64,000 nt of DNA, taken from positions 587,542,438-587,606,437 of the forward strand of contig CM066033.1 of assembly GCA_033557465.1 (NCBI GenBank). Reading direction: 5' to 3'. The translations under genes and the position numbers were made by a program. This DNA comes from Ichthyophis bannanicus (Eukaryota; Chordata; Amphibia; Gymnophiona; Ichthyophiidae). The notes under the pieces are model-generated. The model searched no databases. It was not told the origin of the DNA and worked only from the letters and a program-made list of their open reading frames with translations. Positions 33,990 to 44,056 of the stretch are shown one piece after another; within the stretch, counting starts at the first letter, position 1, and each line of letters begins with the position of its first letter.

Positions 33990-36024
33990 CAGTTCATTTG
34001 GATGCCTTTAAAATTTTAGAGAATGCAAAACTGAATGTAATTCTCTATGGCTTGAAATTCCATGTAGAAAGGGGAAGGCGATGGCAGTGGGTGTGTACTA
34101 TCGATAGCCTGGCCAGAATGAACAAATGGATGATGAAACGCTCAAAGAAATCAGGGAAGCTAACAAAAGTTACAGCAAAGTAATAATAATGTGTGACTTC
34201 AATTACCCCGCTATTGACTGGGTCAGTGTCACAGAAGGACATGGCAGGGAGATAAAGTTTCTAGATGAAATAAATGACTGCTTCTTGGAGCAGCTGGTTC
34301 ATGAACCGACCAGAGGGGAAGTCATATTGGACTTTGTCCTTAGTGGAACACCAGATCTTGTGCAAGAGATAAGGGTGTTGGGGCCACTTGGCAATAGTGA
34401 TCATAGCATGATCGCGTTTGATTTAATTAATGGAGGAGGGATGGTAAGGAAATCCACAGTACTACCTTTTAACTTTCAAAATGGGAGACTATGATAAAAT
34501 GAGGAAAATAGTTTTAAAAAAAACTAAAAGGAGCAGTTGCAAAGGTTAAAGACGTACATCAAGCTCGGGTGTTGTTTAAAAATACTATCTTAGAAGCCCA
34601 GACCAGCTATATTCCATGCTTTAAGAAAAGTGGAAGTAAGTCCAAAAAACTGCCAGCATGGTTTAAAGGTGAGGTCAGACAGGCTGTTGTTGCCAAAAAT
34701 GCATCTTTCAGGAAATGGAAAAAAGAGCCAAATGACAAAAACTGGAAACAGCACAAGCATTGGCAAGTTAAATGGAAGGCATTGATAAGGCAGGCAAATA
34801 GAAAATTTGAGAAGAAACTTGCTGTGGAAGCAAAAACACGTAATAAAGACTTTTTCAAGTACATTCATAGTAAAAAAAAAAAAACTGTGAGAGAGTCAGT
34901 TGGACCATTAGATGATAGAGGCATAAAAGGGGCACTAAGAGGGGATAAGGCCATAGCGGAGAGACTGAATGAATTCTTTGCTTTGCTCTTTGCTGAGGAA
35001 GATGTAGGGATGTTACCCATGACTGAAGTGGTATTTAAAGGTGATACTCTGGAAGAATTGAAAGAAATATCAATACATCGGGAAGATGTATTACAACTAT
35101 TTGACAAACTGAAGAGAAGCAAATCACCTGGACCAGATGGTATACATCCAAGGGTGTTGAAAGAACTGAAATATGAGATTGCAGACCTGCTATTAATAAT
35201 CTGTGAACTATCATTAAAATCATCTGTAATACCTGAAGATTGGAGATTGGAGGATAGCCAATGTAACACCAATTTTTAAAAAGGGTTCCAGGGGTGATCT
35301 GGGAAACTATAGACCAGTGAGCCTGATGTCAGTACTGGGAAAAATGGTAGAAACCATCATAAAGAACAAAATTACTCAACATGTAGATAGTCATGGCTTA
35401 ATGGGAGACAGCCAACATGGCTCTGGACAAGGAAGATCTTATCTTACTAATCTGTTATGTTTTTTTGAAGGTGTGAATAAACAGGTAGACAAAGGTGAGT
35501 CAGTTGATATAGTGTATCTGGACTTTCAGAAAGCCTTTGATAAGGTCCCTCATGAGAGAACTTTGGCAAAACTAAAAAGTCATAGGATAGGAGGCAGTGT
35601 ACTATGTGGCTCAAGGACTGGTTAAAAGATGGAAAGCAGAGGGTAGGGCTAAATGGCCAATTTTCCCAATGGAGAAATGTGAATAGTGGAGTACCCCAGG
35701 GATCTGTGCTGGGTCCACTGCTTTTTGACATATTCATAAATGACCTGGAAAAGGAATAATGAGTGATGTTATCAAATTTTCAGATGACACAAAACTATTT
35801 AAAGTTGGTAAAACCCAAGAGGATTGTGGAAAATTGCAAGAGGATCTTGATAAATTGGAAGAATGGCATCCAAATGACAGATGAAATTTAATGTGGGCAA
35901 GTGCAAAGTTATGCACCTAGGAAAGAACAACCCAAACTATGGTTACACGATGCAAGGTTCCACATTAGGAACCACCACCCAGGAAAAAGGTTTAGGTGTC
36001 ATTGTGGATAACATGTTAAAACCC
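33990..36024 (+). mobile_element. CR1-clade LINE ORF2, 5' part of an interrupted copy
   Basis: ORF2 of CR1 encodes an endonuclease and a reverse transcriptase. Here the endonuclease is represented from FHVERGRRWQW onward, with IIMCDFNYPAIDWVS (GDFN changed to CDFN, about 34,185) and GNSDHSMIAFDLI (34,390-34,430). The reverse transcriptase has SPGPDGIHPRVLKEL, RPVSLMSVLGKMVETI, YLDFQKAFDKVPHE and [14 protein letters not shown] sequence. The catalytic box reads FSDD (35,777-35,788) where FADD is usual. Frame changes near 34,490, 35,255 and 35,600 make it non-functional. It stops at AAAACCCTC (36,024), where an L2 LINE is inserted, and resumes at 41,318. Confidence 0.93.
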
Positions 36025-36288
36025 TCCTACTACTACTACTACTTAGCACTTCTAAAGCACCACGCACGCAGCGCTGCACAACTAACTTACAAGAGGTAGT
36101 CAGCATACAAGAGACAGTCCCTGCCCGTCAGAGTCATGCTCATCGGAGCTTACAATTTAGTTAGGATAGTACATTAGTTAAAAACAGTACAGAGCATTAG
36201 TCGGTTCTACGCAAGGTATGGTGTGGTACAGTTTGGTCTGTAGTTGGTCATAAACGTTGACGAGGGTTAGGGTGAGATGAGGAAGGAG

Positions 36289-39200
36289 TCAGGATCTGAA
36301 TGCAACTGTGAAGAGGTGGGTCTTCAGCCTGGACTTGAAGAGGGCCAGGGAGGGTGCCTGGCACACATACGCAGGTAGGCTGTTCCAGGCGTGAGGTGCA
36401 GCAAGGTGAAAAGAGCTCAGTCGGGAGTTTGCGGTGCGGGTGAAAGGTATTGATAGGAGTAATTTGTTAGCGGAGCACAAATTTCGAGAGGGGATGTATG
36501 GAGACATAAGAGATAAGAGGTATTGAGGGGCCATAGAATGAATGCATTTATAGGTCAGCAGAAGAAGCTTGAATTGGATGTGGAACTGGACAGGAAGCCA
36601 GTGAAGTGACTTGAGAAGAGGAGTAATATCAGCATGGCAAGGCTGGCAGAAGATTAGTCAAGCAGCGTGATTTTGTGTAGAATGAAGGGGAAGGAGGTGG
36701 CTCATGGGAAGACCAGCAAGGAGTAGGTTGCAGTAATCGAGGCGAGAGGAGATTAAGGAGTGGATAAGCGTTTTGGTAGTGTGTTCAGAGAGGAAGGGGA
36801 GGATTTTGCTGATGTTGTAGAGAAAGAAGCGGCAGGTCTTAGCTACAAGCTGGATATGAGTGGAGAAGGAGAGAGAGGTGTCAAAGATAACCCCTAGATT
36901 GCGGGCCAAGGGAACAGGAAGGATAGTAGATCCATCCACATGGATTGAGAGAGGGGGAAGTGGGGGGGAGAGGAGTTAGGTGGAAAGACAAGGAGTTCAG
37001 TCTTGGCCATGTTCAGTTTCAGTTGTCGATGAGACATCCAGGCAGCGATGTCCGAAAGACATGCCGAAAGACAGGCAGAGATCTTGGACTGGGTTGCCGG
37101 AGAAATATTAGGTGTAGAGAGATAAATTTGTGAGTCATCAGCATAGAGATGGTACTGAAAGCCATGGGAGGAGATAAGCACACCAAAGCCTTGGGTATAG
37201 AGAGTGAAGAGGAGGGGGCCTAAGACAGATCCCTTAGGTACACCTACATGGAGTGGGGTAGGGGAGGAGGAGGAGCCACCAGAGCATATGCTGAATGAGT
37301 GATGGGAGAGGTAGGAGGAGAACCAGGATAGTACGGAGTCCTTGAAGCCAAGCAAGGAGAGGGTGATGAGGAGAAGGTCGTGGTCAACGGTGTCAAAGGC
37401 AGCAGAAAGGTCAAGAAGGATGAGGATAGAATAGATGCCCTTGGATTTAGCCAGGAACAGGTCATTTGTGACTTTTGTGAGTGCCGTTTCAATGGAGCGT
37501 AGGGGACGGAAGCCGGATTGAAGTGGGTCGAGGAGGGCCTGGGAGGTGAGGAAGTCAAGGCAGCAATGGTGGACTGCTCATTCTAATAGATGGATGCAAG
37601 AAGGGAAGGAGGGAGATAAGTCGATAGTTAGAAGGGCATGCAGGATCAAGTGAGGGTTTCTTGAGGAGGGGTGTGAGAACAGCATGTTTGAAGTCAATGG
37701 GGACAGTTGCAGTGGAGAGTGAGAGGTTGAGGATATAAGTGATGGAGGGGGCAATGGTGAGGAGGATGGAACATAGGAGGTGGGTGGGGATAGGGTCTGA
37801 TGAACAGGTGGTGGGTTTGGATGAGGACAGAAGGAGTGCAGTTTCTTCCTCAGAGATCGGAGAGAAGGAGGAGAGCGTGGCAGAGGGAGTATGGATGGGG
37901 GAAGAGAATTGGGGAGGAGGGGAGGTAGATGGGGGTAGAGCATTGGAGGGTAATCTTGTGGATTTTGTCATGGAAGTAGTCGGCTAGGGTTTGGGCAAAA
38001 AGGGAGGGTGGGACCGTGGGCGGGGGGACCTTGAGGAGAGAATTGAGGGCATTAAAGAGACGGCGAGGATCAGAGGCAAGGGAGTTGGTTAGATAGATGT
38101 AGTAATCTTGTTTGGCAAGTGTTAAGACTGACTGGAAGGAGCCAAGCATGAATTTGAAGTGTAGAAGGTCTTCCGGGGAGCGGGATTTGGACCAAGCTCG
38201 TTCAGCAGAACGGGCGCAGATGCATAGGTAACGGATTGTGGGTGAAAGCCAGGGTTGAGGGGTAGATCGTTTGACAGGATGTGGGTTGGGAGAGGCAAGA
38301 GTGTCAAGGGCTGAGGATAATGTAGCATTATATGAAGATAATGCCTCAACGACGGACTTGGAAGATAAAATGGCGGAAAGAGATAGAGAGATGGTGGAGG
38401 AGAGAGTCAGGGGATCAATATTATGAAGGTTTCTAAATAGGTCGGAAGAGACAGGACGAGGTTGGGACGGAGGAAGTTGAAGAGTAAATGTTAAGAGATG
38501 ATGGTCAGATGAGGGAAGGATTGATTTGCGGAAGTTTGAAGAAGAGGAGTTGGAAAATAGGATTAGGTCAAGGCAGTGGCCGTGTTGATGTGTGGGGGCA
38601 GTAGAGCAAAGTTGGAGGTTGAACAAGGAGGTAAGAGTGAGGAACTTTGAGGCATGGGGGTCAGAGGGGTTGTCAATGTGAATGTTGAAATCACCAAGAA
38701 TAAGAGTGGGGGAGGAGGGATCCATAAAGGCCGAGAGCCAGGAGTCGAAGTCGGTGAGGAAGGTTGATTTGGATTTGTCCGGTGGACGATAAATAACAGC
38801 TATTTGGAGGGGAAGTGGTGAGAGGAGGCAAATGGAGTGGACTTCGAAGGAGTCTCCATGGAGTGGCAGAAGGGGTTGGAATTGGCAGGAGGGAGAGAAT
38901 AGGAGGCCAACACCACCACCGCGACCAGTAAGTCGGGGTGTATGTGAGAACTGGTAGCCCCCATAGCAGAGAGAGGCAATGGATGCAGTGTCGTCTGGGG
39001 GGAGCCAGGTCTCAGTCAGGGCAAGAAGGTGTAGGGCATTGGAGATGAAAAGGTCATGAATAAAAGGGTTTTTTTTTATGACTGAGCATGCGTTCCATAG
39101 GGCACATGAAAATGGGAGAGCGGAGGGGGGGAGGAGAGGGATATGGATAAGGATGGATAAGTTACGTGTAGATTTCTTCTCAGAGTAGGGTGGGGTCTAT

Positions 39201-39505
39201 TTCTTGGGTAATGCCGAGATTTAGAGGGAGCAGGGTGTGGGTGGGTGTGTCTAGGTGAGTGTGCTCTCCAAGAGGGAAATGAGGGGTAAATTGATGGAAT
39301 CGGGTAGATTATGTGAGGGATTATTTTTGGGGTAGGGTTGGAGTTGATATCTATGGATAATTGATTTTGGGATGAATGGGGGAGGGCGGAAGGAGGGAGG
39401 AGCGGGATGTGGATGAGATTAGATGGGGTACATGAGGAACTTTTACTAGTGTGAGAGAGAAATCGGGGGGGGGGGGGCAGGGTTGGGATTGATGTTACCA
39501 GATGA
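36289..39505 (-). pseudogene. L2 ORF2 (endonuclease-reverse transcriptase), broken
   Basis: The endonuclease shows LCYGGYQFSHTPR and GRGGGVGLLFS (about 38,960-38,880), then LILGDFNIHIDNPSD (GDFN at 38,695-38,684) and PSSDHHLLTF (SDHH at 38,509-38,498). The reverse transcriptase shows [17 protein letters not shown] (37,240-37,200) and [14 protein letters not shown] (YADD at 37,145-37,134). These are followed by [30 protein letters not shown] and the C-terminal APHAWNSLPAYV and FKSRLKTHLF (ending near 36,295). Catalytic residues are present, but the frame changes several times (about 36,920, 37,340, 37,560 and 37,850), so no complete protein can be made. It is the best-preserved L2 in the window. 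Confidence 0.9.
39473..39505 (-). other. Degenerate 2A-like motif at ORF2 N terminus
   Basis: The minus-strand frame reads LLLLLSSGNINPNPAP. Several APE-type LINEs carry 2A-like ribosome-skipping peptides ending in NPGP at this place. Here the final Gly is Ala, so activity is unlikely. Confidence 0.4.
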
Positions 39506-39590
39506 TAGCAGGAGAAGGAGTATTAGAGAGCGAGGTATAGTGGAGATAGTACGGCGGAAGCGAGGGTGGGGTTGTCTTAAGGAGAGGGGG

Positions 39591-39785
39591 GCTGGATGAA
39601 TGCGGGGGATGGTGTGAAGAAGCTCAAGAGCCGGTGAAAGGCTAGGGGGCAGGATGGAGGGAGAAGTGAGGAAGGTAGAGAGGGGGGCTGGTTGAATGCA
39701 GGAGATGGTGTGAGGAAGCTCAAGGGCAGGTGTTAGGCTAAGGGGCAGAGTGGAGGGGGAAGTAAGGAAGGTAGGGGAAAGGTAG
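39591..39785 (-). repeat. 96-bp in-frame duplication upstream of L2 ORF2
   Basis: GCTGGATGAATGC (39,591) and GCTGGTTGAATGC (39,687) start two copies 96 bp apart. On the minus strand this duplicates 32 Pro/Leu-rich codons (SPALELLHTIPRIHPAPL and TPALELPHTISCIQPAPL). Confidence 0.8.
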
Positions 39786-39889
39786 GGGGAAGAGGAGGGA
39801 GGGTGTTGGTGGGTGTTGATAGGTGTTGGTAGGAGGGGAGGCAGTTGGGGAGGATAATGAAGAGGAGGACAATGAGATGTGGGGCTATG

Positions 39890-40770
39890 GTAGTGGGCAG
39901 CAAGGTCTGAGCAAGCAATGGGCAGCAAGGTCTGAGCAAGCAATGGGTAGCAAGTTCTAGGCAAACAACGGGTAGCACTTGATAGGCAGACAAGCAGGCA
40001 GTGGGTAGCAGTTCAATGCAAGCAATGGGTAGTAAGCAGAGGATAAGTAGTGGATAACAGTTCTATACAACAATGGGTGGCAACAGTATGCAATCAATGG
40101 GTAGCAGTACTATGCAACAATGGAAAGCAATGGATAACAGTTCAGTGCAACAGTGGGTAGCAATACTATGCAAATAATGGGTAGCAACAGTATGCAAAAC
40201 AGTGGGTGGCAACAGTTCAGCGCGTATGCAAAACAATGGGTGGCAACAGTATGCAAACAATGGGTGGCAGCAATATGCAAACAATGGGTGGCAGCAATAT
40301 GCAAAACAATGGGTGGCAGCAGTAAGCAAACAATGGGTGGCAGCAGTATGCAAGCAATGGGTAGCAACAGTTCAGTGCAATCGTCTGCAAAACAATGGGT
40401 GGCAACAGAAAGCAAAACAAAACAATGGGTGGCAACAGTATGCAAACAATGGGTGGCAGCAATATGCAAAACAATGGGTAACAGCAGTATGCAAAACAAT
40501 GGGTGGCAATACTATGCAGGCAATGAATACGCAATGGATAATGGTTCTATGCAGCGATGGGTATGCAGTTCTATGCCCAGCAGTGGGTAGCAGTACGATG
40601 TAGGCAATGGGAGCAATGCTAAGCAAACAGAATGTAGTGGTGCTATGCAGGCAGGGGGTAGTAGTTCATTGCCAACAATGGGTAGCAGTACAGTGCAGGC
40701 AGTGGGTAGCAAGTTCTAGGTGGGTAGTGGGAGGAAGAACAATGCCAGCAGTGGGAAACAAGACAAAGAG
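39890..40770 (-). repeat. 24-25-bp minisatellite in L2 5' region
   Basis: The plus-strand unit is AACAATGGGTGGCAGCAGTA plus TGCAA, with starts 24, 25 and 24 bp apart at 40,261-40,334. Units diverge toward both edges. Repetitive frames in either strand are a consequence of the repeat. Confidence 0.9.
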
Positions 40771-40847
40771 AGTTACTTGAGGGTGCCAGGGTGGAGCTTG
40801 TGAGATGGTTTGGTCTGGAGGCGATGTATGGAGGAGCGATCAAGCCT

Positions 40848-41317
40848 GCTCAACCCCAGCAGCTACGGAGCATCGGAGGTCACGCTCCGGGCCCACGCCT
40901 AAGGGCCATGCCAAAGGGCCCTCTGGCGAGACCCTGAGGCGTGGGCCCGCCAGGCGCGGAGGCGCCTAGAGGCGCTGAAGATTTAAATGCTGGTGTCTTC
41001 GGCCTGATAGGCCTCGCAGTGGGGAGCAGGGAGGAGCTCACCTGCCTGCTCCCTTCCCCGAAGCCAATCAGGTTGCTTGGTGCAGGAGGCCTGGAGGCGC
41101 TGAAGATTTAAATGCTGGTGTCTTCGGCCTGATAGGTCTCGCAGTGGTGAGCAGGGTTGCTTGGTGCAGGGCGCCTGGAGGCACTGAAGATTTAAATGCT
41201 GGTGTCTTCGGCCTGATAGGCCTTGCGGTGGGGAGCAGGGAGGAGCTCACCTGCCTGCTCCCTTCCCCGATGCCAATCGGTTTGCTTGGTGCAGGGCGCC
41301 TGGAGGCACTGAAGATG
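40848..41317 (-). repeat. GC-rich tandem monomers at L2 5' end
   Basis: TGAAGATTTAAATGCTGGTG recurs at about 40,977, 41,102 and 41,186, and a final truncated TGAAGATG occurs at 41,309. Each unit includes TCTTCGGCCTGATAGG, GAGGAGCTCACCTGCCTGCT (absent from the middle unit) and GGTTGCTTGGTGCAGG. Position at the element's 5' edge suggests promoter monomers; that role is inferred. Confidence 0.8.
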
Positions 41318-42055
41318 TGTGCAGTGTGCAGCGGCAGCAAAGAGAGCAAATAGAATGCTAGGTATCATAAGGAAAGGAATGGAAAATAAAACAAAAGATA
41401 TTATAATGCCTCTGCATTGTTCCATGGTGCTACCACACCTTGAATATTGTGTGCAATTCTGGTCACTGTATCTTAAAAAGGATACAATGTTATTAGAAAA
41501 GGTACAGAGAAGAACCATCAAAATGATAAAGGGGATGGATGGAAGGATACCCCTATGAAAACAGGCTGAAAAGGTTAGGGCTCTTTAACCTGGAAAAGAG
41601 ACGGCTGAGGGGAGATATGATAGAGGAATATGATAATGAATGGAGTGGAATGGGTAAACGTAGATCGATTGTTTATGTCATCAGAATATAGAAAGACTAG
41701 GGGACATGCAATGAAGCTACAGGGTAAACTATTTAAGACTAATAAGAGAGAATATTTTTTCACTCAACGTGTAATCAAACTCTGGAATTTGTTACCGGAT
41801 GATGTAGTAAAAGCTGTTAGTGTAGCTGGGTTTAAAAAAGGTTTGGACAAGTTCCTGGAGGAAAGGTCCATAAACCATTATTAAAAGGGACTCAGGATAT
41901 CACTGCTTGACCCAATACAAGCATTGTGGAACCTGTGTCTTTTGGGGAAACTGCTAGGTACTTATGACCTACATAGATTGGCCACTGTTGGAAACAGGAT
42001 ACTGGGCTTGATTGACCTTGGTCTGACCCAGTAAGGCATATCTTAAGCACATTAA
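41318..42055 (+). mobile_element. CR1-clade LINE, 3' part of the interrupted copy
   Basis: The sequence resumes CR1 ORF2 at CAGTGTGCAGCGGCAGCAAA and keeps [38 protein letters not shown] and [17 protein letters not shown] (ending near 41,880). It then continues into the 3' UTR to GTAAGGCATATCTTA. One frame break lies near 41,555. It continues the element at 33,990-36,024. Confidence 0.93.
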
Positions 42056-44040
42056 CCTACAAATAAATGTGTGTACCATTGATTGGCATATGTAAAAAAA
42101 CATTCTAAGGCGTGTAGAAAGGTTAACAAGTAGAATGTGTGAAACAAAACAAACACTGGAAGATCAGGGGGGAAAAGAAATGAACTAGAAACAAACTGAA
42201 AATGGTTTGCCTGTGCACATCCCTAATCTGTACTAGGTGAGAAGGGTGAATGAGGGTAAGAATCCCACCCCCTCTTACATGACTTCCCAAATTCCCCCTA
42301 CATTTTTTTCTCTATCCTGATTCTTCTTCCCTGTCTTTCTCCCCATAGTTCTCTATCTGATCACCCAACTCCAATCTTCCCTTCCCCTAGTATCAGTCTG
42401 ATCCCTCTGCCCCTCCTATCCCAAACTTCTCCTCCCCCTTCACCAACATCTTTTCCTTCATCTTCTCTTCCCGTGATCCCTATCGCATTCCCATGCCAAT
42501 TCCTCTCCATTCTTTACCTACCTCAAACACAATCTCTTTTCCTCCACCCAAAATATTTTTTAAAAGACTTAAATAAATTATCCAAACACATTGAGAAAGT
42601 CAGAAAATAAATATTTTTATAAAATAAAATTTATATTATCTAGTATCTAAGTTTTTACACATTTATGTAAAATCTCATAGAACTTCAGCAGGAAACTGGG
42701 GATTGTGCCTACGAGCATACTTTATACGTAAGCCATCAAAATAAAAAGAAAACTAAATTAATTTGGGATTTATTTCCCTAAAGTACTGTACATCATTGTT
42801 GTTTGTTACACTCACATATTTTTCTGAACTCTTTGACAGAATAAGCCTAAACCAAGAATTGTTTTAGAGTTTATATTTGCACCTTTAATCTGGTTTTCAT
42901 TGCATTTCATGTCTTATACACTCACACTGTGTAGTCATCTACAAGCCACCAGAGGTTGCTGTAATACCATTTTATGAATGCACTGCTCCTCACATTATGC
43001 TAGATACAGTCAGTTGTAACAGGAAGATCACCGAAAACTTTATTTTGTTGGCTATGCTTTAAGTGCAAAATCACAAGCTTTGTAGTTGTAAAATTAACAT
43101 AGATGTGAAGGTTTTAGTGTTATTTGCATTTAGCTAATTCCTTTCCAATAGTACTTCAAGGGAAGCTCCATATGGGTACAGCAGGCATTTCCCTGTCCAT
43201 GGAGGTCTTGCAATCAAGTTTGTACTCGAGACAACACAGAGTTAAGTGGCTTTTCCAAGTGCGCAATTAGCAGCAGTGGGATTTGAATCCTGACTTTCTT
43301 GTTTCCTAGTCCAAATATACTAATGCTCCACTCTGAGCTTCTATTGTGTATTTCCTAAAATAAATATTTTAAGTACTTATAATACGGTCAGTGTGAAGGG
43401 TCATTCTGTGGGAGCTGCAATTCACTTTATTTCTGAGGCATGGGACCATGTCTGGCTTTATGTGGTTACAAGATCTTTTTCCTAATTGACTTTCCTTTAG
43501 AATGACTTAATTTTATAGATACTTTGGTCATGGATCAAGCACAGTCTACCCAATGGTCGCAGGCTCTCTGGCAAACAAACATTCAGTCTTTGCTGATCAT
43601 GGAGGCAATTCCTGTCACAGGCCCTCAGCTCATCTCTGGGCTTCATGCCAGTCTGGGTAATTTCCTCTGTCACTAATCCTATACCACCCTTACTTGTTTC
43701 TTTTCTCCTATTTAAGGCATTGGGGCGACTCAAGGTTTGAATCTTGGCCAAATCTCATCACATAAGTGTATCTTCAAGCCTTTCTCATCTCTGCCATGAG
43801 TATCTTATTTTTATTTTTTTTTCTCTGTCTTTCCTCCTTGGTGCTACTCTTGCTTGCCCTCTGTGTCACTGGCAAGCCATTGTGTTGCCTGATCTCATTT
43901 ATTGAGGGGGTGGTCATTTACTAATAGTGTGCGCTAACTCCATAAATATGCATTATTTGCCACAATGCGCATTTAATACAATAAGCACTGTGACAAATAG
44001 CATAGGTTAATAGCATTAGTATGCATTGTTAACAAATGAC
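42056..44040. other. Gene-free stretch with an old SINE
   Basis: 42,240-42,560 is pyrimidine-rich and 42,560-43,130 is AT-rich. 43,150-43,345 reads on the minus strand as a degraded CORE-type SINE (CAGGATTCAAATCCCACTGC, then AAAAGCCACTTAACTCTG). 43,910-44,040 has TCATTTACTAATAGTGTGCG at one edge and TTAACAAATGACTC at the other, like a short DNA element. No gene is recognised. Confidence 0.5.
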
Positions 44041-44056
44041 TCTGTATGTGGAATAT

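Larger units (their letters stand above)
36025..41317 (-). mobile_element. L2-clade LINE, near full length, inserted in CR1
   Basis: On the minus strand the element runs from GC-rich tandem monomers (41,317-40,848) through a 24-bp minisatellite (40,770-39,890) to the ORF2 region (39,505-36,289). It ends with a 3' UTR terminating in a GTA repeat (36,043-36,025; on that strand GCTAAGTAGTAGTAGTAG). It separates CR1 sequence that is contiguous in the copy at 44-47 kb (CATGTTAAAACCCTC joined to CAGTGTGCAGCGGC), so it inserted later than that CR1. A target duplication could not be defined. Assignment to L2 rests on protein motifs and the trinucleotide tail. Confidence 0.85.

Noticed and set aside
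40153..40603. Open frames with repeated QWVAA/NGWQQ words
   Set aside because: They are direct translations of a 24-25-bp minisatellite, open in several frames at once.
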